NCBI GenBank assembly: GCA_022539475.1
Contig: VCMS01000082.1
Location: forward strand, 117,703-181,702
Reading direction: 5' to 3'
Length of the DNA stretch: 64,000 nucleotides
Source: Gracilaria domingensis
Lineage: Eukaryota; Rhodophyta; Florideophyceae; Gracilariales; Gracilariaceae
Position 1 is the first letter of the stretch. Each line of letters begins with the position of its first letter. Position numbers and translations under genes: made by a program. The notes under the pieces are model-generated. The model saw only the letters and a program-made list of their open reading frames with translations. It searched no databases and was not told where the DNA came from. Positions 1 to 11,404 of the stretch are shown here, piece by piece.

Positions 1-1829
1 CTGCGTCCTGCAAAACCTGCATTACTTCCCTCACATGGGCGATATGATCTTCCAGGTTGCTGGAAAACACGACGATGTCGTCCAAGTATACCAAACAAGT
101 TTTCCACTTGAATCTGGCTAACAGAATGTCAATTGCACGCTGAAACGTAGCGGAAGCATTCGTCAATCCGAAAGGCATGCGTTTAAAGCAGTATAAGCCT
201 TGATGGCATACAAACGCGGTTTTGTCGCGGTCTTCCTTCCTGATTGGGAACCTGCCAGTAACCCCAATTGGCATCGAGGGCTGTAAACACTCTTGCAATG
301 CCAAGCGAGTCGATGTACTCATCCTTCCGGGGTATCGGATATACGTCTTTGACGGTAACGGCGTTGAGTCGCCTGTAATCGATACAAAATCGCCACGATC
401 CATCCGATTTCGGAACAAGTACAACGGGCGATGCCCATGGTGACTGAGCGGGCTCAATTACGTCAGCACGTAGCATCTTCTCGACTTGAGATTTCTCCTC
501 TTCCCGAGCCTTCGGGCCGGCCCGATAAGGGTGTTGCGCATTAGGGCGAGTGTCTGGGAGCAGATCAATACGGTGTTCCGTAATTACAATCGTTCCAAGG
601 GAACCATCCCACATGGGAGTAAAGTCCCGGAGCATATCCCTTAACTTCTCTCGATGAGACGCTGGGACGTGATCCAGATTCAGCTTCTCTAACTCCTCGA
701 CAGGATCTATCTGGTCTGTACCAGGCGGTAGCGCTTCCTTAACCGAGGTGATCGGTTGTTCGTGACCCGAATTAATCATGTGCACTTCGGCGGTTACGGC
801 ATCATCCGACGCGGCGGAAGTTTCCATTTCTCTCTCTCGCTCCTTAGGGTCAGGTACACCGAGAACCTCGGACATGGGTATTCTCGTTTGTACTAGCGCC
901 TTCGGGTGTGGGAGGACTGAGCCCAGTACTTGATGTTTGACAAGCCACTGAGTGGATTTGCCAAAGTTAGCGACAAGTACCCTAAAGGGTTTATCGGGCT
1001 CGATAGAGACAACGCCATTCGCCAAAGCGAGTTGTCGCTGATCTTATAACGATGATGATGGTTGAACCAAATGAATTCCATGTTGCTTGGATGTGCACTG
1101 CACCCAGACCTGGGATTCCGGTTGAATGGCAATTGATTTCGCGACGCGAAGCTTCGTAGATTTAGGATCCATGTTTGGAACGTCTTGAGCCACAGGTAAT
1201 GGTGCACGCTTCCGGATTGTGCGTTTGAGCGGCTTCCGAACTATTGGAATAGTACTTCCGTCTTCTAATTCCACGGTCTTCGCCCTGGGGCGGATAGCCT
1301 CAACAAAGCGGTCACAAAAATCACAACCGAGAATAACCGGTGCGGCGAGAGAGTCGCAAGCAACGAATTCAAGTTTCACCACGGAGGTGCCAAATCTCAC
1401 AGTGAGAGTTATAAAACCGGACGTACGCAACGGGCGATTATTCGCGTGGGCGAAATCCAATCCTGGACCGTAGCGGACAAATTCCCGAAGTGCCGGGGGC
1501 ACTAACGAAGAGTGAATTAAGTTCGGCGCAGCGCCTGTGTCTAGAACAGACAGTTGACGAACTATAAACTGGTGTGATAGGCCGAGGTCGGCATAAACCT
1601 TATCGTTCCTCTTGGCCATCACAAGGACTCTATCCGGAGTACGGAAATTGCGGGACCGCACCCACGGGCGACGTAGAACCATCAATGGTTCTGAGTCCAC
1701 GTCCGTTTGAGCCATCTTCCTCGTGAGGATTATCCTGTTAAGGAATTGGGCCGGGGAGCGAAGCGGCGGCGCCTCGGGCGTTTCCAACTTCGACTCAGGA
1801 GACGCTCCTCCCGTAGAGGAAACTCCCAA
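1..1829 (-). pseudogene. pol: Element 1a Pol: protease and N-terminal reverse transcriptase, broken
   Basis: The reading frame lies at -1 relative to gag and begins right after the gag stop. It encodes a retropepsin-type aspartic protease with the DTGAAPN active-site motif, then the N-terminal RT region (QSPWASPVVLVPKSDGSWR, then the tract leading to the YLDD box, seen at about positions 60-110 in another frame). Two breaks are visible. One is a TAA nonsense codon near 1044, where element 2 has TAC. The other is a one-base expansion to three G (246-248, plus strand) just after the QVP motif of RT, which shifts the frame. Element 2 carries the same RT shift, the host element does not. The first in-frame start-like codon is TTG at 1829, consistent with expression by frameshifting from Gag rather than by separate initiation. 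Confidence 0.88.
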
Positions 1830-1831
1830 GA

Positions 1832-3928
1832 TCAGTTTTTCTGAGCTGGGTGAGCCGGTAACGGCGCTCCCTGTCCAGGCTGGGAAACTGGATTCCCAGG
1901 TTCGGGATCGATCACGGTTGCCTGTGGTGCCGGGTTCGGAGGTTCCTCGTTTCGAACGTTGTGTCCTGTAATAGGAATGCCATATCTGGCCTTCTGCTCT
2001 TCATATGGTTGACTTGGAACTCGAGCTTTGTCAGCTGGCGACAGCGATTCATAAAACCCGATAACTTTCGACAACTCCCGCGCGGGAAGCATACACACCG
2101 GGGAGATGTGCCCGTGTCGGTAACATAGATGACAGATGGTCGTTGTCGACTTATCGATATATCGATTACCGTCTGTCCGACGTTGCGGTATCGTATCAAT
2201 CCATCCCGGACGGGAATTTCGGGATCCACGTGACACATATGCGAGTGATGCTGCTGGCACCCTCGTTCCTCCCACGTAAAGTGCTGGGTCACCTTGCGAG
2301 GTTGGAGTCGAGGTCGACGGTAGATCTGAAGACCCATACGAATCGGGAATACTTGCAATGAGGTGCACGTTATCCTGATCCGGGTTTACGGAGTTTTGAC
2401 GATGAAGGGAATGCGAGTGAAACGACTCATTGACGAGTAGAGCCCTCGAGCGGCGGGGTTTTGCCAGACGGCGCGCTCGAAGAGCATCGCCTTCCGCTTG
2501 GGCGTACTGGACCAATTCCAGATAGGTTAGCCGTCGCTTCTCTTCGCGATATCGCGCCACCAGGGTTATGATCGTCGGATCCAATCCATTCACGAACATC
2601 GTGGATCTTTCCTGAGCGGAATAAACGTTACCACAGCGATGAAACGCTTTATTCAACCGGGTTGAAAAAGCCGTTTCTGTCTCTTCAGGCTTCTGTTTCG
2701 TGTCTCGTAGAGCTAGAGTCGCGTTGTGAATCGCGTTACCTGTTGCATACGACCTGGGGAGGTACTGGACCGCTTCCAGCCAGCATGAAACACCCCCCTC
2801 GGACGCACGAGATGAACCTCGGACCGAGTTGAACTGGTCTTCGGCCATCCCTGTAAGAAAGTAGGGTAAAGCGAGAAACGCTTGAGCCTCGTTCATACCG
2901 AGTACATCGGCTTCCTGCGCAAAGCGGGCAAGGAAATCGAGAACCATGATTGGGTCTTCGCCATCGAATTTCTTCGTGAACACGATGTTGAGTCGCTTAA
3001 TATGGTCTCTCACCTTGCCGGTGCTCCGTGAATCACGGTCAGACGACGAGTCGTCCGATCGATAATACCGATACGATAACAGCATCCTGTAGAGAAGATT
3101 CGTTGGTTCCAACTCCTTGAGTCCCAAGTGACGTCTGCCCTTTTCGCGGGAGCGAATCACTCCTTGAGTGGCGCATGTCGCTTTCGACTTCGTTCCACGA
3201 GATCGACCTGGATGCCGGTTACGGCCCTCCTCGCTTCCCGACGAGCTGGAGGCGGACGATTTCGCCGAGCGAACACTAGAATTAGAACTAGACGAATCTG
3301 AGTCATAACGGAGCTCCTTTTTAGACTTCCGATTCCGGCGAACCGGGGACCGGTGAGTCGAGCGCTTCGAGCCTTCGCCTTCGGCCTGTCGCGTACCGTT
3401 CGCGTTATCCATCCGGAGGATCTCTTCCAAAGTGGACAAACGAACCGTTAGACGGTCAACCTCCGTTCGTAACTCCCGAATGGAGAATTGATAAGCTTCA
3501 ACAAAGGCAGCTGGGACACCCAGACTTTTTAAATTAGAATTCACGTCCTGACGTAAGACACATACGTCATTAGAGGCATCTCTGAGTTCGGCTTCGTCAA
3601 GCTTCTTTCTGAGATACTGCAGATCCTCGAACAACGAGTTTTGCGCGAGCTGACTGACACGCAGTTGAGCCTCGAGGTACGAGTATCCAGGGGTTTCAAC
3701 CACATCGTCTGGTCTCTCCGTGGCTGGAGTACCCGTAACGGGCGGAGCTCCCGCCGTAGAAGCGGCCAAAGGTCCCGGCGTGACTGAAGAAGCTCCCCGG
3801 GGTTCCGGGACCTGTTCGTTGTCAGGTGACCTTACGGGTACGGAAGCTGGAGAACGCGGAGGCCTAGGCCGAGGCACCCCAGCATCCCTCGGCAAACCGT
3901 TCCGAGAGCTCGGCGCAGGTGGCACCAT
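1832..3928 (-). CDS. gag: Gag polyprotein of element 1a (698 aa)
   Basis: Structural protein that would form the virus-like particle of the retrotransposon. It has a Pro-rich N terminus, a coiled-coil-like segment, an Arg/Ser-rich basic stretch (around residues 200-270), a capsid-like central region (DFLARFAQEAD and following) and, near the C terminus, one CCHC zinc knuckle (C-x2-C-x4-H-x4-C, CHLCYRHGHISPVC). The ATG at 3928 aligns exactly with the start of Gag in element 2, and both are 698 aa. The frame is intact throughout. The stop codon is directly preceded by AAAAAC, a plausible slip site into Pol. Function is assigned from the retrotransposon context and the knuckle; the capsid region was not matched to a named family. 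Confidence 0.9.
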   Translation of the reverse strand: MVPPAPSSRNGLPRDAGVPRPRPPRSPASVPVRSPDNEQVPEPRGASSVTPGPLAASTAGAPPVTGTPATERPDDVVETPGYSYLEAQLRVSQLAQNSLFEDLQYLRKKLDEAELRDASNDVCVLRQDVNSNLKSLGVPAAFVEAYQFSIRELRTEVDRLTVRLSTLEEILRMDNANGTRQAEGEGSKRSTHRSPVRRNRKSKKELRYDSDSSSSNSSVRSAKSSASSSSGSEEGRNRHPGRSRGTKSKATCATQGVIRSREKGRRHLGLKELEPTNLLYRMLLSYRYYRSDDSSSDRDSRSTGKVRDHIKRLNIVFTKKFDGEDPIMVLDFLARFAQEADVLGMNEAQAFLALPYFLTGMAEDQFNSVRGSSRASEGGVSCWLEAVQYLPRSYATGNAIHNATLALRDTKQKPEETETAFSTRLNKAFHRCGNVYSAQERSTMFVNGLDPTIITLVARYREEKRRLTYLELVQYAQAEGDALRARRLAKPRRSRALLVNESFHSHSLHRQNSVNPDQDNVHLIASIPDSYGSSDLPSTSTPTSQGDPALYVGGTRVPAASLAYVSRGSRNSRPGWIDTIPQRRTDGNRYIDKSTTTICHLCYRHGHISPVCMLPARELSKVIGFYESLSPADKARVPSQPYEEQKARYGIPITGHNVRNEEPPNPAPQATVIDPEPGNPVSQPGQGAPLPAHPAQKN

Positions 3929-4107
3929 ACCGAATCACGGTGTAGCGACCAATGGTAAGGTCAAATGCACAACGAGAGATCTCGATACTCCAAAGAGTAA
4001 ACAACCAACCAACAAAACTGGAGCCCTCACTGACCAGCCAGTGTGTTCTCACCAGTGAGATTCCTTAAAAGAACCAGTTCAAACTCGTTCTAAGTCGGGA
4101 GACCACT

Positions 4108-5056
4108 TGTAGTGCAAACCGGGGGACGGGAGACACACTCAAGGCGTTCGAGTCCTTGCTCCCTAGGGGAGGTAGACCCAGAGAAAGAGCCCTCCGTGCA
4201 CGGAAAATGGCGGGTGTAAGACCGCCCGTGCCTCGGGATATACCTCGGAGGTTGACGGGGAACAGGCTAGGAAAAGATCCGGAAACGGAGACCACAGTGA
4301 TGGGTCGCACCAGCGGGCAGTGGAAACCCTAGGCAAAAAGGGAAAAGGAGGGAAAAACCAGAGGAGATCCCCGGCGGGGCGTGCGGAAAGCGGCAACAGA
4401 CCCGGCGGTGGGTGACGGAGACGTGTATTCAGCCCACGCGGCAAAGATCTCTATACAGAGTTGGTAGTTCTACCACTTGTGGTTAAACAGGTATCTGCAC
4501 GATGTAAGGAGTCCGAAGACGGAATTAGCCCGAGGGCAATGGCCACAAATGATCAGAATTGTCTGAAAGATCCCGAAGGATGGAGCTAGAACGTACCGTA
4601 TGCGGTGACTCTCCGGGAGGAGTGGTGCACTTCGCGCAGGCGAAACTAGTTCAGAGCCGAGCCCGGTTACCCTTTACTGAAGGTGGAGGTGGCCGCGATG
4701 TCACCTCCTATACCGTAACCGGTAAATTAGTTAAAGTAAATTAAATAATCTGGTGCACACTTGTGCAAAGCCACCCACGTGGTGTACGTGCACAGCCCGC
4801 GTCAGCCGCCAGAAAAAAATTCGACTATCGAAACAATTCCTCTGTGAATAGACCCAAACCCGACCATATGTACCCACGACCACTCAATACCACGTGCCAC
4901 ACCCTGGCCAGTCCAGCTGACATTCCGACATCCAACCACCTCAAAATATCCCAGTTTTGGGCCACGTTTCATACTTTCCTTCCCTAGGATTAAACCTCGG
5001 TGCACGAGTTATGAGTATCAACTTCACTGATACCGCGTTTCCGCGTTAGCTCTACA
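4108..5056 (-). repeat. 5' LTR of element 1a (family A, 949 bp)
   Basis: The boundaries are set by comparison with the two LTRs of element 2. On the minus strand it starts TGTAGAGC and ends TTTGCACTACA, near-perfect inverted termini. A TATA-like motif and a short inverted repeat occur at the same relative place as in the other family-A LTRs. The minus-strand sequence just inside gag-ward begins AGTGGTCTCCCGAC, the same candidate primer binding site as element 2. Confidence 0.93.
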
Positions 5057-8000
5057 ACACCCGTATCGGGTAGGCCCGAAAGCGCGGGAAGAAGAAAAGT
5101 CTCAAGTCGAGAAGATGCTACAAGCGGACGTATTTGAGCCTGCTCAGTCCTCATGGACATCGCCCGTTGTACTTGTTTCGAAATGGGATGGATCGTGGCT
5201 TTTTTGCATCCATTACAGGCTACTTAACGCCGTTACCGTCAAAGACGTGTATCCGATTACACGGATGGATGAGTACATCGACTCGCTGGGAAGCGCCAGA
5301 GTATTTACCGCCCTCGACGCCAATTGGGGTTACTGGCAGGTTCCAATTCGAAAGGAAGATCGCGACAAGACCGCTTCTGTATGTCACCAAGGACTGTACC
5401 GTTTCAAACGGATGCCCTTCGGGGTAACGAATGCTCCCGCTACGGTTCAGCCCGCGATTGACATTCTGTTGGCCATATTCAAGTGGAAGACTTGTCTTGT
5501 GTACTTGGACGACATTGTCGTATTTTCCAACAGTATGGATGAACATATGTCCCATGTGAGGAAAGTGATGCAGGTTCTGCGTGACGCAGGTGTTACCTTG
5601 AAGCTCAAGAAATGCGAATTCTTTACCGACTCGGTGAAATACCTGGGACACATTATCCGCCCAGGGAAACTCTCGGTCGACGAGGTAAGGGTGAAGTCGC
5701 TGAAGGAAGCGAAACATCCGACAGCTCAGACGGAACTCCGATCATTTCTCGGTTTGTGTAATGTCTACCGTCGATTCGTCCCGAATTTCGCTGATACTGC
5801 AGCTCCTCTCAACTCTCTCCTCAGAAAAGGACAGCCAGTTAAACTGGAACCTTTCGGCGATGCGGAAGCATCCGCCTTTTCGTCGTTAATCGACGCTGTT
5901 ACAACTCCGCCGATTTTGGCGTTTCCCACTCCAGGGCTTCCATACGAAGGTGATAATGATTCCAGTGACCACCAAGTGGGGTGTGCCTTGTTTCAAGTCT
6001 CGAAGGAAGGCGAGCGACGTCCAGTTGGGTAATGGTCCCGTTCATTGAACGTGCATGAGCGTAATTTCTCAGTCTCTGAGAAAGAGTGTCCCGCCGTCGT
6101 TTGGGCGCTGTCTACCTTAAGACCCTATCTCATGGGAACCCATTTTCAGGTACATACCGATCATTCGGCTCTCCGCTGGCTTATGGAGATCTCCGAGCCG
6201 TCGGGTCGCCTTATGCGTTGGCGTCTCGGTCTATCGGAATTTGATTTTGATGTCCGGTACAAACAGGGCACCCTGAATATGCAGGCTGATGCGCTTTCCC
6301 GCTTAGGAACGTCTGGAGAAGCAGAACCTGGCGACGACGACGACATACCATGCTTCTTGGTGGAAGACTGGGAGGAAGACTCCGAAATTACGGATGACGT
6401 CTGTGACGATATTCTCGCCGCAGAACGGCCGAGCCACCGCCTGGCTCATTTGAACCCATCACCGCTGAAGAGGTAATACGTGAACAACACGGGGATCCTT
6501 TCTGTACTCAGATACGGGCCCGACTCAACGGGGAATTCAAGATACCCTTTCTAACCAACGATCAGGGATTCCTTGTTAGGATTGTTGGGCCACGTCCTGA
6601 AATTGTGGTTCCACACTCCCTACAATGGAGGGTTCTCCATATATCCCACTATGCAAAGATTGGGGGACACCCTGGTGGCAGGAAGTTGTATCTAACTCTC
6701 CGAAGAGACTTTTATTGGCCAGCTATAGCATTCAACTGCTACGCAGTACGCCGTTCATGCACGGAATGCGCCAAGAAAAACGTCAAACTCCGACGAAATT
6801 CTAAGTCGATGACGCTGTTCCCAGCCCGGGCTCCTTTGGAGTTCGTCGCTATCGACATTCTGGGCGAATTAATTCGAACCGCACGCGGTCGCAGGTACCT
6901 CCTGGTTATCACGGACAGGTTTTCGAAGCTAATGCGAACGGTTCCGTTGAAACGGATCACTGCAGCAGCATTTGCACAAGCATTTGTGACGCATTGGGTC
7001 TTCACTTACGGGCAACCCGTTAATCTGCTTTCAGACAATGGCTCGCAGTTTGCGTCAAAGTTCTTTATGGACGTATGCCGTATCTTGGATGTCAAGAATT
7101 TGTTTACAACAACCTATCATCCCCAGTGTAATGGGCAGGTAGAACGATTTCATCGTACAATGCTTAACGCATTACGATCCTATGTTGCGGATCACCCAAA
7201 GGATTGGGACTTGTACACCGATGCTATTACGTACGCGTATAACACACAGGTGCATCGGGTAACGAAGCTTTCGCCGTTTGAACTCGTTCTTTCGAGGATA
7301 CCGCCACCGGCAGCAATCGAATCACAACCGACGCTAGCGTTTTTCCCGTCACCACGGATGTACAAGGACACCTGGAAAAATTGGTTAACCAAGATGGTAC
7401 CGGTAGCCCGGAAGGCCATGGAAAAGGGACAGCTTACGTACAAGCGTAATTTCGATCACCGAATTCGCGGTACACCAGTGGTGGTAGAGCCCAACAGCTT
7501 TGTCTTCCTTCGGAAGGAGTATTATAATCCTGACAAGGAAAAGAGACATAAGCACTCCCCCATCGCCGATGGACCATACCGCGTCATTTCCGTCAATCCG
7601 GATACCGTCGTACTCGACATTGACGGATGTCATGAACGAATCTCGCGCGACCGCGTTGTGCCCGCCCCAACGCCTCCCACCGCAACCGGGCCCACCTCAA
7701 CCAATACCCAATCAGGGGATCCTCAACAGGAGACAGAACCGTCAACAGCCGCTACACTACCGTCGCGCCCGCAGATTCTTCCGCACCCGGATCGAGGATT
7801 ACTTGATCTACCTACAGTAGGTACTTCTGACCACAGAACTGAACTTCCTACTACTTGGACGAATTCCAACCACTCTGCACGAGTATTTACAAGAGTAACC
7901 CCCCCACCCCATCTCCTGATGGAGCCCGTGGCGCCAACTAAGGAGCGGGAGGATACCGCAGCTGCTGCGAATGGCACTGACGCTCCGGTGTCGCCCGGTT

Positions 8001-8281
8001 CCCCAACCACGGGAAATGTGATCCACACTGACAATCCAGTCGCTCCCGTGGGAGGATCTAGTGGCAAAGTTGCCTTGTCGCACCCCAACCGTGAGGACTC
8101 CGCCGTGTCGGTCTCCGTTACCACGGAACGTGCCCGCGAGAGGCGCGACGCTGCCGCAGAAGCAGCTACCCACTCTGGGACCTCTAACCACTTCAACTCG
8201 GGTATCCGCGCTGAGAAGCATAGCCGAACTGTGAAAACGGTTTCCAGTGATCCGGACCAGCCGCTGCACGCGGAAGAATAG
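5057..8281 (+). pseudogene. pol: Host element Pol: RT, RNase H and integrase, broken
   Basis: The reverse transcriptase region includes QVPIRKEDRDKT, RMPFG and the catalytic YLDD box (VYLDDIVVFS). RNase H follows (CALFQV ... FSVSEKE ... HTDHSALRWL ... QADALSR). Integrase (about 6605-7700) has an HHCC zinc-binding head (HISHYAK ... CTEC) and the D, D-35-E triad (AIDILG, SDNGSQF, VERFHR). A GPYRV-type module follows near 7570, then a Pro/Ser-rich tail ending DPDQP at 8281. Two breaks separate the domains: a TAA near 6030 just before RNase H finishes, and a frameshift near 6430 between RNase H and integrase. The N-terminal part was cut off by element 1a. The integrase stop aligns with that of element 2, so the chromodomain is not fused to it. 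Confidence 0.9.
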
Positions 8282-8411
8282 CATTGCAACCCTGAAATGG
8301 GAAGCCTCGTGAACGAGTTGTGCTGAGTATTACCACTCATTATGGATTTCGTTGTGGGATTTTTAACGCTTTCTTGGAAGCCGACACTCTACAGTGTGAA
8401 CCACATCGTGT

Positions 8412-9229
8412 GTGGAGACTTGGACTTCCGCCACCACTGCAGGAAGTGCAATCTCCGTGACACGGGGCCACAGAACCGGGCGCGTGCCACGCGACGCACG
8501 TTACAACGTGAAAAGCCCTAATGAGCGGTCGGCGAACTTTCGCGAACGGATGGCCGAGCACCGCACGCGCACGATTGTCGTGGTCGCCAATCTGTGGCGT
8601 AGAGCCAATCAGAACTCTTGGCACAAGCCCCGTGGACCGGGTGAACCGCCGCCCTGCCAAGGGAGTGCCGTAAGCACCTCCGTCGCCGAAACGGTTATCC
8701 CCGTGAAGGCCGGGAGATTCGTCAACCGGAAGTACTACCGTTTGTCATTCTCTCGACTCTCGTCGAATAACGTGATACCGTTGGACTCGTCTGATCCAGA
8801 GCTTTGCAACTACCTATCTAGGTCGTGGATAGGACGGGTAGAACGCGAGTTACAGTACGACCGCCACAGCGGTATGCGTGGAAAACCACGGAAGTAAGCC
8901 CGTCTCCAACGCTTGGAAAGCTTCACCTGCGTGATTTCAGGCAGCTACAGAACCTCTCCAGGTGAAACCGCGTCAGCAGGAGTGACCCATACGCCATGGA
9001 GTCCCGCGAACGGAAATTGTTCCCACAGGAATTCGTTATCGAACGCATCGTGAGTCACGTCGTGAACCCCGATGGGGAGACTGAATACCAAATCCGTTGG
9101 TACGGATACTCCCCTGAGGAGGATACTTTCGAGCCGATCGAACATCTGCCTCGATCGAAGGTTCTCGCTTACTACCGGCGCAAGCGCTTACCGCCACCTC
9201 CAAACTTGGACGCAGCCCAGATAGGGTGA
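8412..9229 (+). pseudogene. Host element ORF3: spacer region plus chromodomain
   Basis: Downstream of the integrase stop (8281) a separate coding stretch runs to 8897 in one frame, then continues as a chromodomain (about 9017-9180) in another frame whose ATG at 8996 sits in a good Kozak context (gccATGg). The chromodomain shows EFVIERIVSH, YQIRWYGY and EDTFEPIEHL, matching the aromatic-cage layout of chromodomains. The part before it shares GPGEPPPC and the tract leading to the final VEREL/VTREL with element 2, so it is coding and not spacer. In chromoviruses the chromodomain normally ends the integrase; here about 740 bp and a conserved stop separate the two. The two frames imply an indel near 8900-8990, or splicing that I cannot prove. 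Confidence 0.7.
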
Positions 9230-9618
9230 CAGTACTACTGTGCCGCGAGGTGAACCGACGGGCCCACTTGTGGGAGAATAATTGATGGTATTACCAAGAA
9301 GTTTGGGTTGTTTTTACGGAAGAAAGTATCGAAGGGATGAAAGAAGAAAGATGATTTCCGTCTAACGGACGCCGATTTATCGGAAAGAAGTGAACTACCC
9401 TCTAACGGTCCATGTGAACATGTCGTGAAGCTACACGCGTAATGGAGAACCGTATTGGAACGATGGTGCGCCAAAGCCATTGAACTGTAATCCGGTTATG
9501 AAGGAACTGATATCGAAGTCGATTTCATTCTAAGGAGAAGTTATACCGCTAGCTATTGCGGAGTGCGTTGGTCGCAGAGCCTACCACAGCCCATCATGCA
9601 GGGAACCCACCGTTGGGA
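9230..9618. other. Conserved spacer between converging ORF3 and antisense ORF (host element)
   Basis: There is no reading frame of note. It lies between the 3' end of the chromodomain ORF (+) and the 3' end of the antisense ORF (-). An 18-base block (9365-9382, ACGGACGCCGATTTATCG) is repeated exactly in element 2 (19129-19146), and a GAAGTTATACC block also recurs just before the antisense stop. These may be convergent 3'-end signals. Confidence 0.5.
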
Positions 9619-10277
9619 TCACTGCCATCCTGTCGAAGGACCGGCACCTCCAGGGTTGGACGGCCTCGCTTGGGGAGGCTGACTTGCGAAAGCCTGCGCG
9701 CCCAATGCCAACAGCTGGCAGAGGTCGTACATATTCGGTGGAACCGAAACCCCAAGTCCGAGGAGTTAGTTGCGCATCGCTATCAGGCGAGGGTCAATAT
9801 TCCTCTGCGAAGGGCCCACGCTCCAACCGATAGGAGCAACTGGCGCAGCCGCCCCTCCGGCAACCGGAACTCCTGCGGAAGCCGCCGATGGACCTTCCGT
9901 TGCCGGGTCTTCCACAGTATCATCCACCATTGGATCGTCCTCCTCTGCTACGGAGTAATAGTTGTCGGAAAACATGAACCCAATAGGGTGATCGCTCGGA
10001 ACCACTCGAGGAAGTGCGCGTAGGACGAGAGCCCGCTCCTTCGGGACGGTAACTCCCTCCCAGGGATCGTAATACACGAAGTGACCGGCACCCGGATGTC
10101 TTCGCCCCGGCGAACGGTCGTAGTGCGAACGAGTGCCCCTGGGGACTTTTTCCGCCGGAAAGGTACTCCAATCAATGGAATCGATGAGATCGATAAGGCT
10201 GATGACCTCGCTGACGTTGTCGTCCGAACCGAGCGCGGTGTATAAGTCCAGTGATCTAATCACATTCCGTAACCTCG
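9619..10277 (-). pseudogene. Antisense ORF of host element, C-terminal half
   Basis: Minus-strand coding sequence homologous to the C-terminal third of the element 2 antisense ORF: shared blocks include PGRRHPGAG, FVYYDPWEGV, HP-GFMF-D and EDDPMVDD. One CAG-to-TAA nonsense codon lies near 9766 (after IAMRN), but the frame stays homologous up to a TGA at 9619-9621. The N-terminal half lies at 22280-23434, separated by element 2. No family recognised; acidic and Pro/Gly-rich toward the C terminus. Confidence 0.75.
10273..10277. repeat. Target site duplication CCTCG, left copy
   Basis: CCTCG immediately before the 5' LTR of element 2; the same five bases follow its 3' LTR at 22275-22279. A 5-bp duplication is normal for Ty3/gypsy integrases. 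Confidence 0.92.
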
Positions 10278-11227
10278 TGTAGAGCAAACGCGGAAACGCG
10301 GTGTCGGTGAAGTTGATACTCATAACTCGTGCACCGAGGTATGATCCTAGGAAAGAAAAGTATGAAACTTGGCCCAAAACTGAGATATTTTGAGGTGGTT
10401 GGATGTCGGAATGTCCGCTGGACTGGCCATGGTGTGGCACGTGGTATTGAGTGGTCGTGGGTACACGTGGTCTGATTTGGGTCTATTCACAGAGGAATTG
10501 TTTCGATAGTCGAATTATTTACTGGCCGCTGAAGCGGGCTGTGCACGTACACCACGTGTGTGGCTTTGCACAAGTGTGCACCAAATTATTTAATTTAGTT
10601 TAACTAATTTACCGGTTACGGTATAAGAGGTGACCTCGCGGCCACCTCCACCTTCAGTAAAGGGTAACCGGGTTCGGCTCTGGACTAGTTTCGCCTGCGC
10701 GAAGTGCACCACTCCTCCCGGAGAGTCACCGCGTACGGCACGTTCTAGCTCCATTCCCCGGGATCTTCCAGGCAATTCTGATCATTTGTGGCCATTGCCC
10801 TCGGGCTCATTCCGTCTTCGGACACCTTACATTGTGCAGATACCTGCTTACCCACAAGTGGTAGAACTACCAACTCTGTATAGAGATCTTTGCCGCGTGG
10901 GCTGAATACACGTCTCCGTCACCCGCCGCCGGGCCCGTTGCCGCTTTCCGCACGCCCGGCCGGGGGTTTCCTCTAGTCTTTCCCTCTTTTTCCCTTTTCT
11001 GCCTAGGGTTTCCACTGCCCGCTGGTGCGGCCCATCACTGTGGCCTGCGTTCTCGGATCTTTACCTAGCCTGTTCCCCGTCAACCTCCGAGGTATATCCC
11101 GAGGCAAGGGCGGTCTTACACCCGCCATTTTTCGTGCTCGGAGGGCTCTTTCCCTGAGTCTACCTCCTCTAGGGAGCAAGGACTCGAACGCCTTGAGTGT
11201 CTCTCCCGTCCCCGGGTTTGCACTACA
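10278..11227 (+). repeat. 5' LTR of element 2 (family A)
   Basis: Starts TGTAGAGCAAA and ends TTTGCACTACA. Contains a TATA-like box (TATAAGAG at 10622) followed at once by an imperfect inverted repeat (10627-10648). The U3 part also supplies antisense-frame codons. Confidence 0.95.
10622..10648 (+). promoter_or_regulatory. LTR TATA box with adjacent inverted repeat
   Basis: TATAAGAG is followed by GAGGTGACC, four bases, then GGCCACCTC. The LTR at 23515-24496 has the perfect version (GAGGTGACC/GGTCACCTC) after ATATAAGAG, so the arrangement is conserved while arm bases vary. Function as core promoter is inferred. Confidence 0.55.
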
Positions 11228-11229
11228 AG

Positions 11230-11242
11230 TGGTCTCCCGACC
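11230..11242 (+). other. Candidate primer binding site
   Basis: TGGTCTCCCGACC begins two bases after the 5' LTR and starts with TGG, as expected for pairing with a tRNA 3' CCA. Element 1a has the same block up to CCCGAC. I cannot name the tRNA; it does not resemble the usual initiator-Met site. Confidence 0.5.
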
Positions 11243-11404
11243 TAGAACGGGTTCGAATTGATCCTTGTAAAGAATCTCAGTGGTGAAAACACTGGCTGGT
11301 CAGTGAGGGCTCCAGTTTTGTTGGTTGGTTGTTTACTCTTTGGAGTATCGAGATCTCTCGTTGTGCATTTGACCTTACCATCGTTCGGTACACCGTGGCC
11401 CGGT

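Larger units (their letters stand above)
1..5056 (-). mobile_element. Ty3/gypsy LTR retrotransposon, element 1a (partial, runs off left edge)
   Basis: A minus-strand copy of family A. In transcription order it has its 5' LTR (5056-4108), a leader of about 180 bp, gag (3928-1832) and pol from 1829 to the window edge. The LTR terminus (TGTAG at 5056 on the minus strand) abuts host-element RT sequence at 5057, so this copy inserted inside the RT gene of the plus-strand host element. The candidate target duplication on this side is ACACC (5057-5061); the other side lies outside the window. Its Gag is almost identical to that of element 2, so the two are young sisters. Confidence 0.9.
5057..10277 (+). 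mobile_element. Host family-A retrotransposon, middle part (RT to antisense ORF)
   Basis: This is the older, plus-strand element into which elements 1a and 2 inserted. The segment starts mid-RT where the LTR of element 1a ends, and runs through RNase H, integrase, the chromodomain ORF and the C-terminal half of the antisense ORF, stopping at the CCTCG duplication (10273-10277). The same element resumes at 22275 or 22280 with the N-terminal half of the antisense ORF and ends with its own 3' LTR at 24496. Removing element 2 and one CCTCG copy makes the antisense frame continuous, which fixes this interpretation. Its gag, protease and 5' LTR should lie left of the window. Confidence 0.9.

Noticed and set aside
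9766..10440. Minus-strand frame joining LTR sequence to antisense-ORF sequence, read as a separate gene
   Set aside because: It is a fusion created by insertion of element 2; the LTR part is not native to the host antisense ORF.
11228..11256. Extended pairing of the bases after the LTR to a whole tRNA 3' half (T-arm-like GGGTTCGAA)
   Set aside because: The spacing between the T-loop-like block and the CCA end is five bases too long for a tRNA, so only the first 13 bases are proposed as primer site.
11258..11404. N-terminal extension of element 2 Gag
   Set aside because: Would need a TTG start and is not possible in the same form in element 1a; the aligned ATG at 11405 is preferred.
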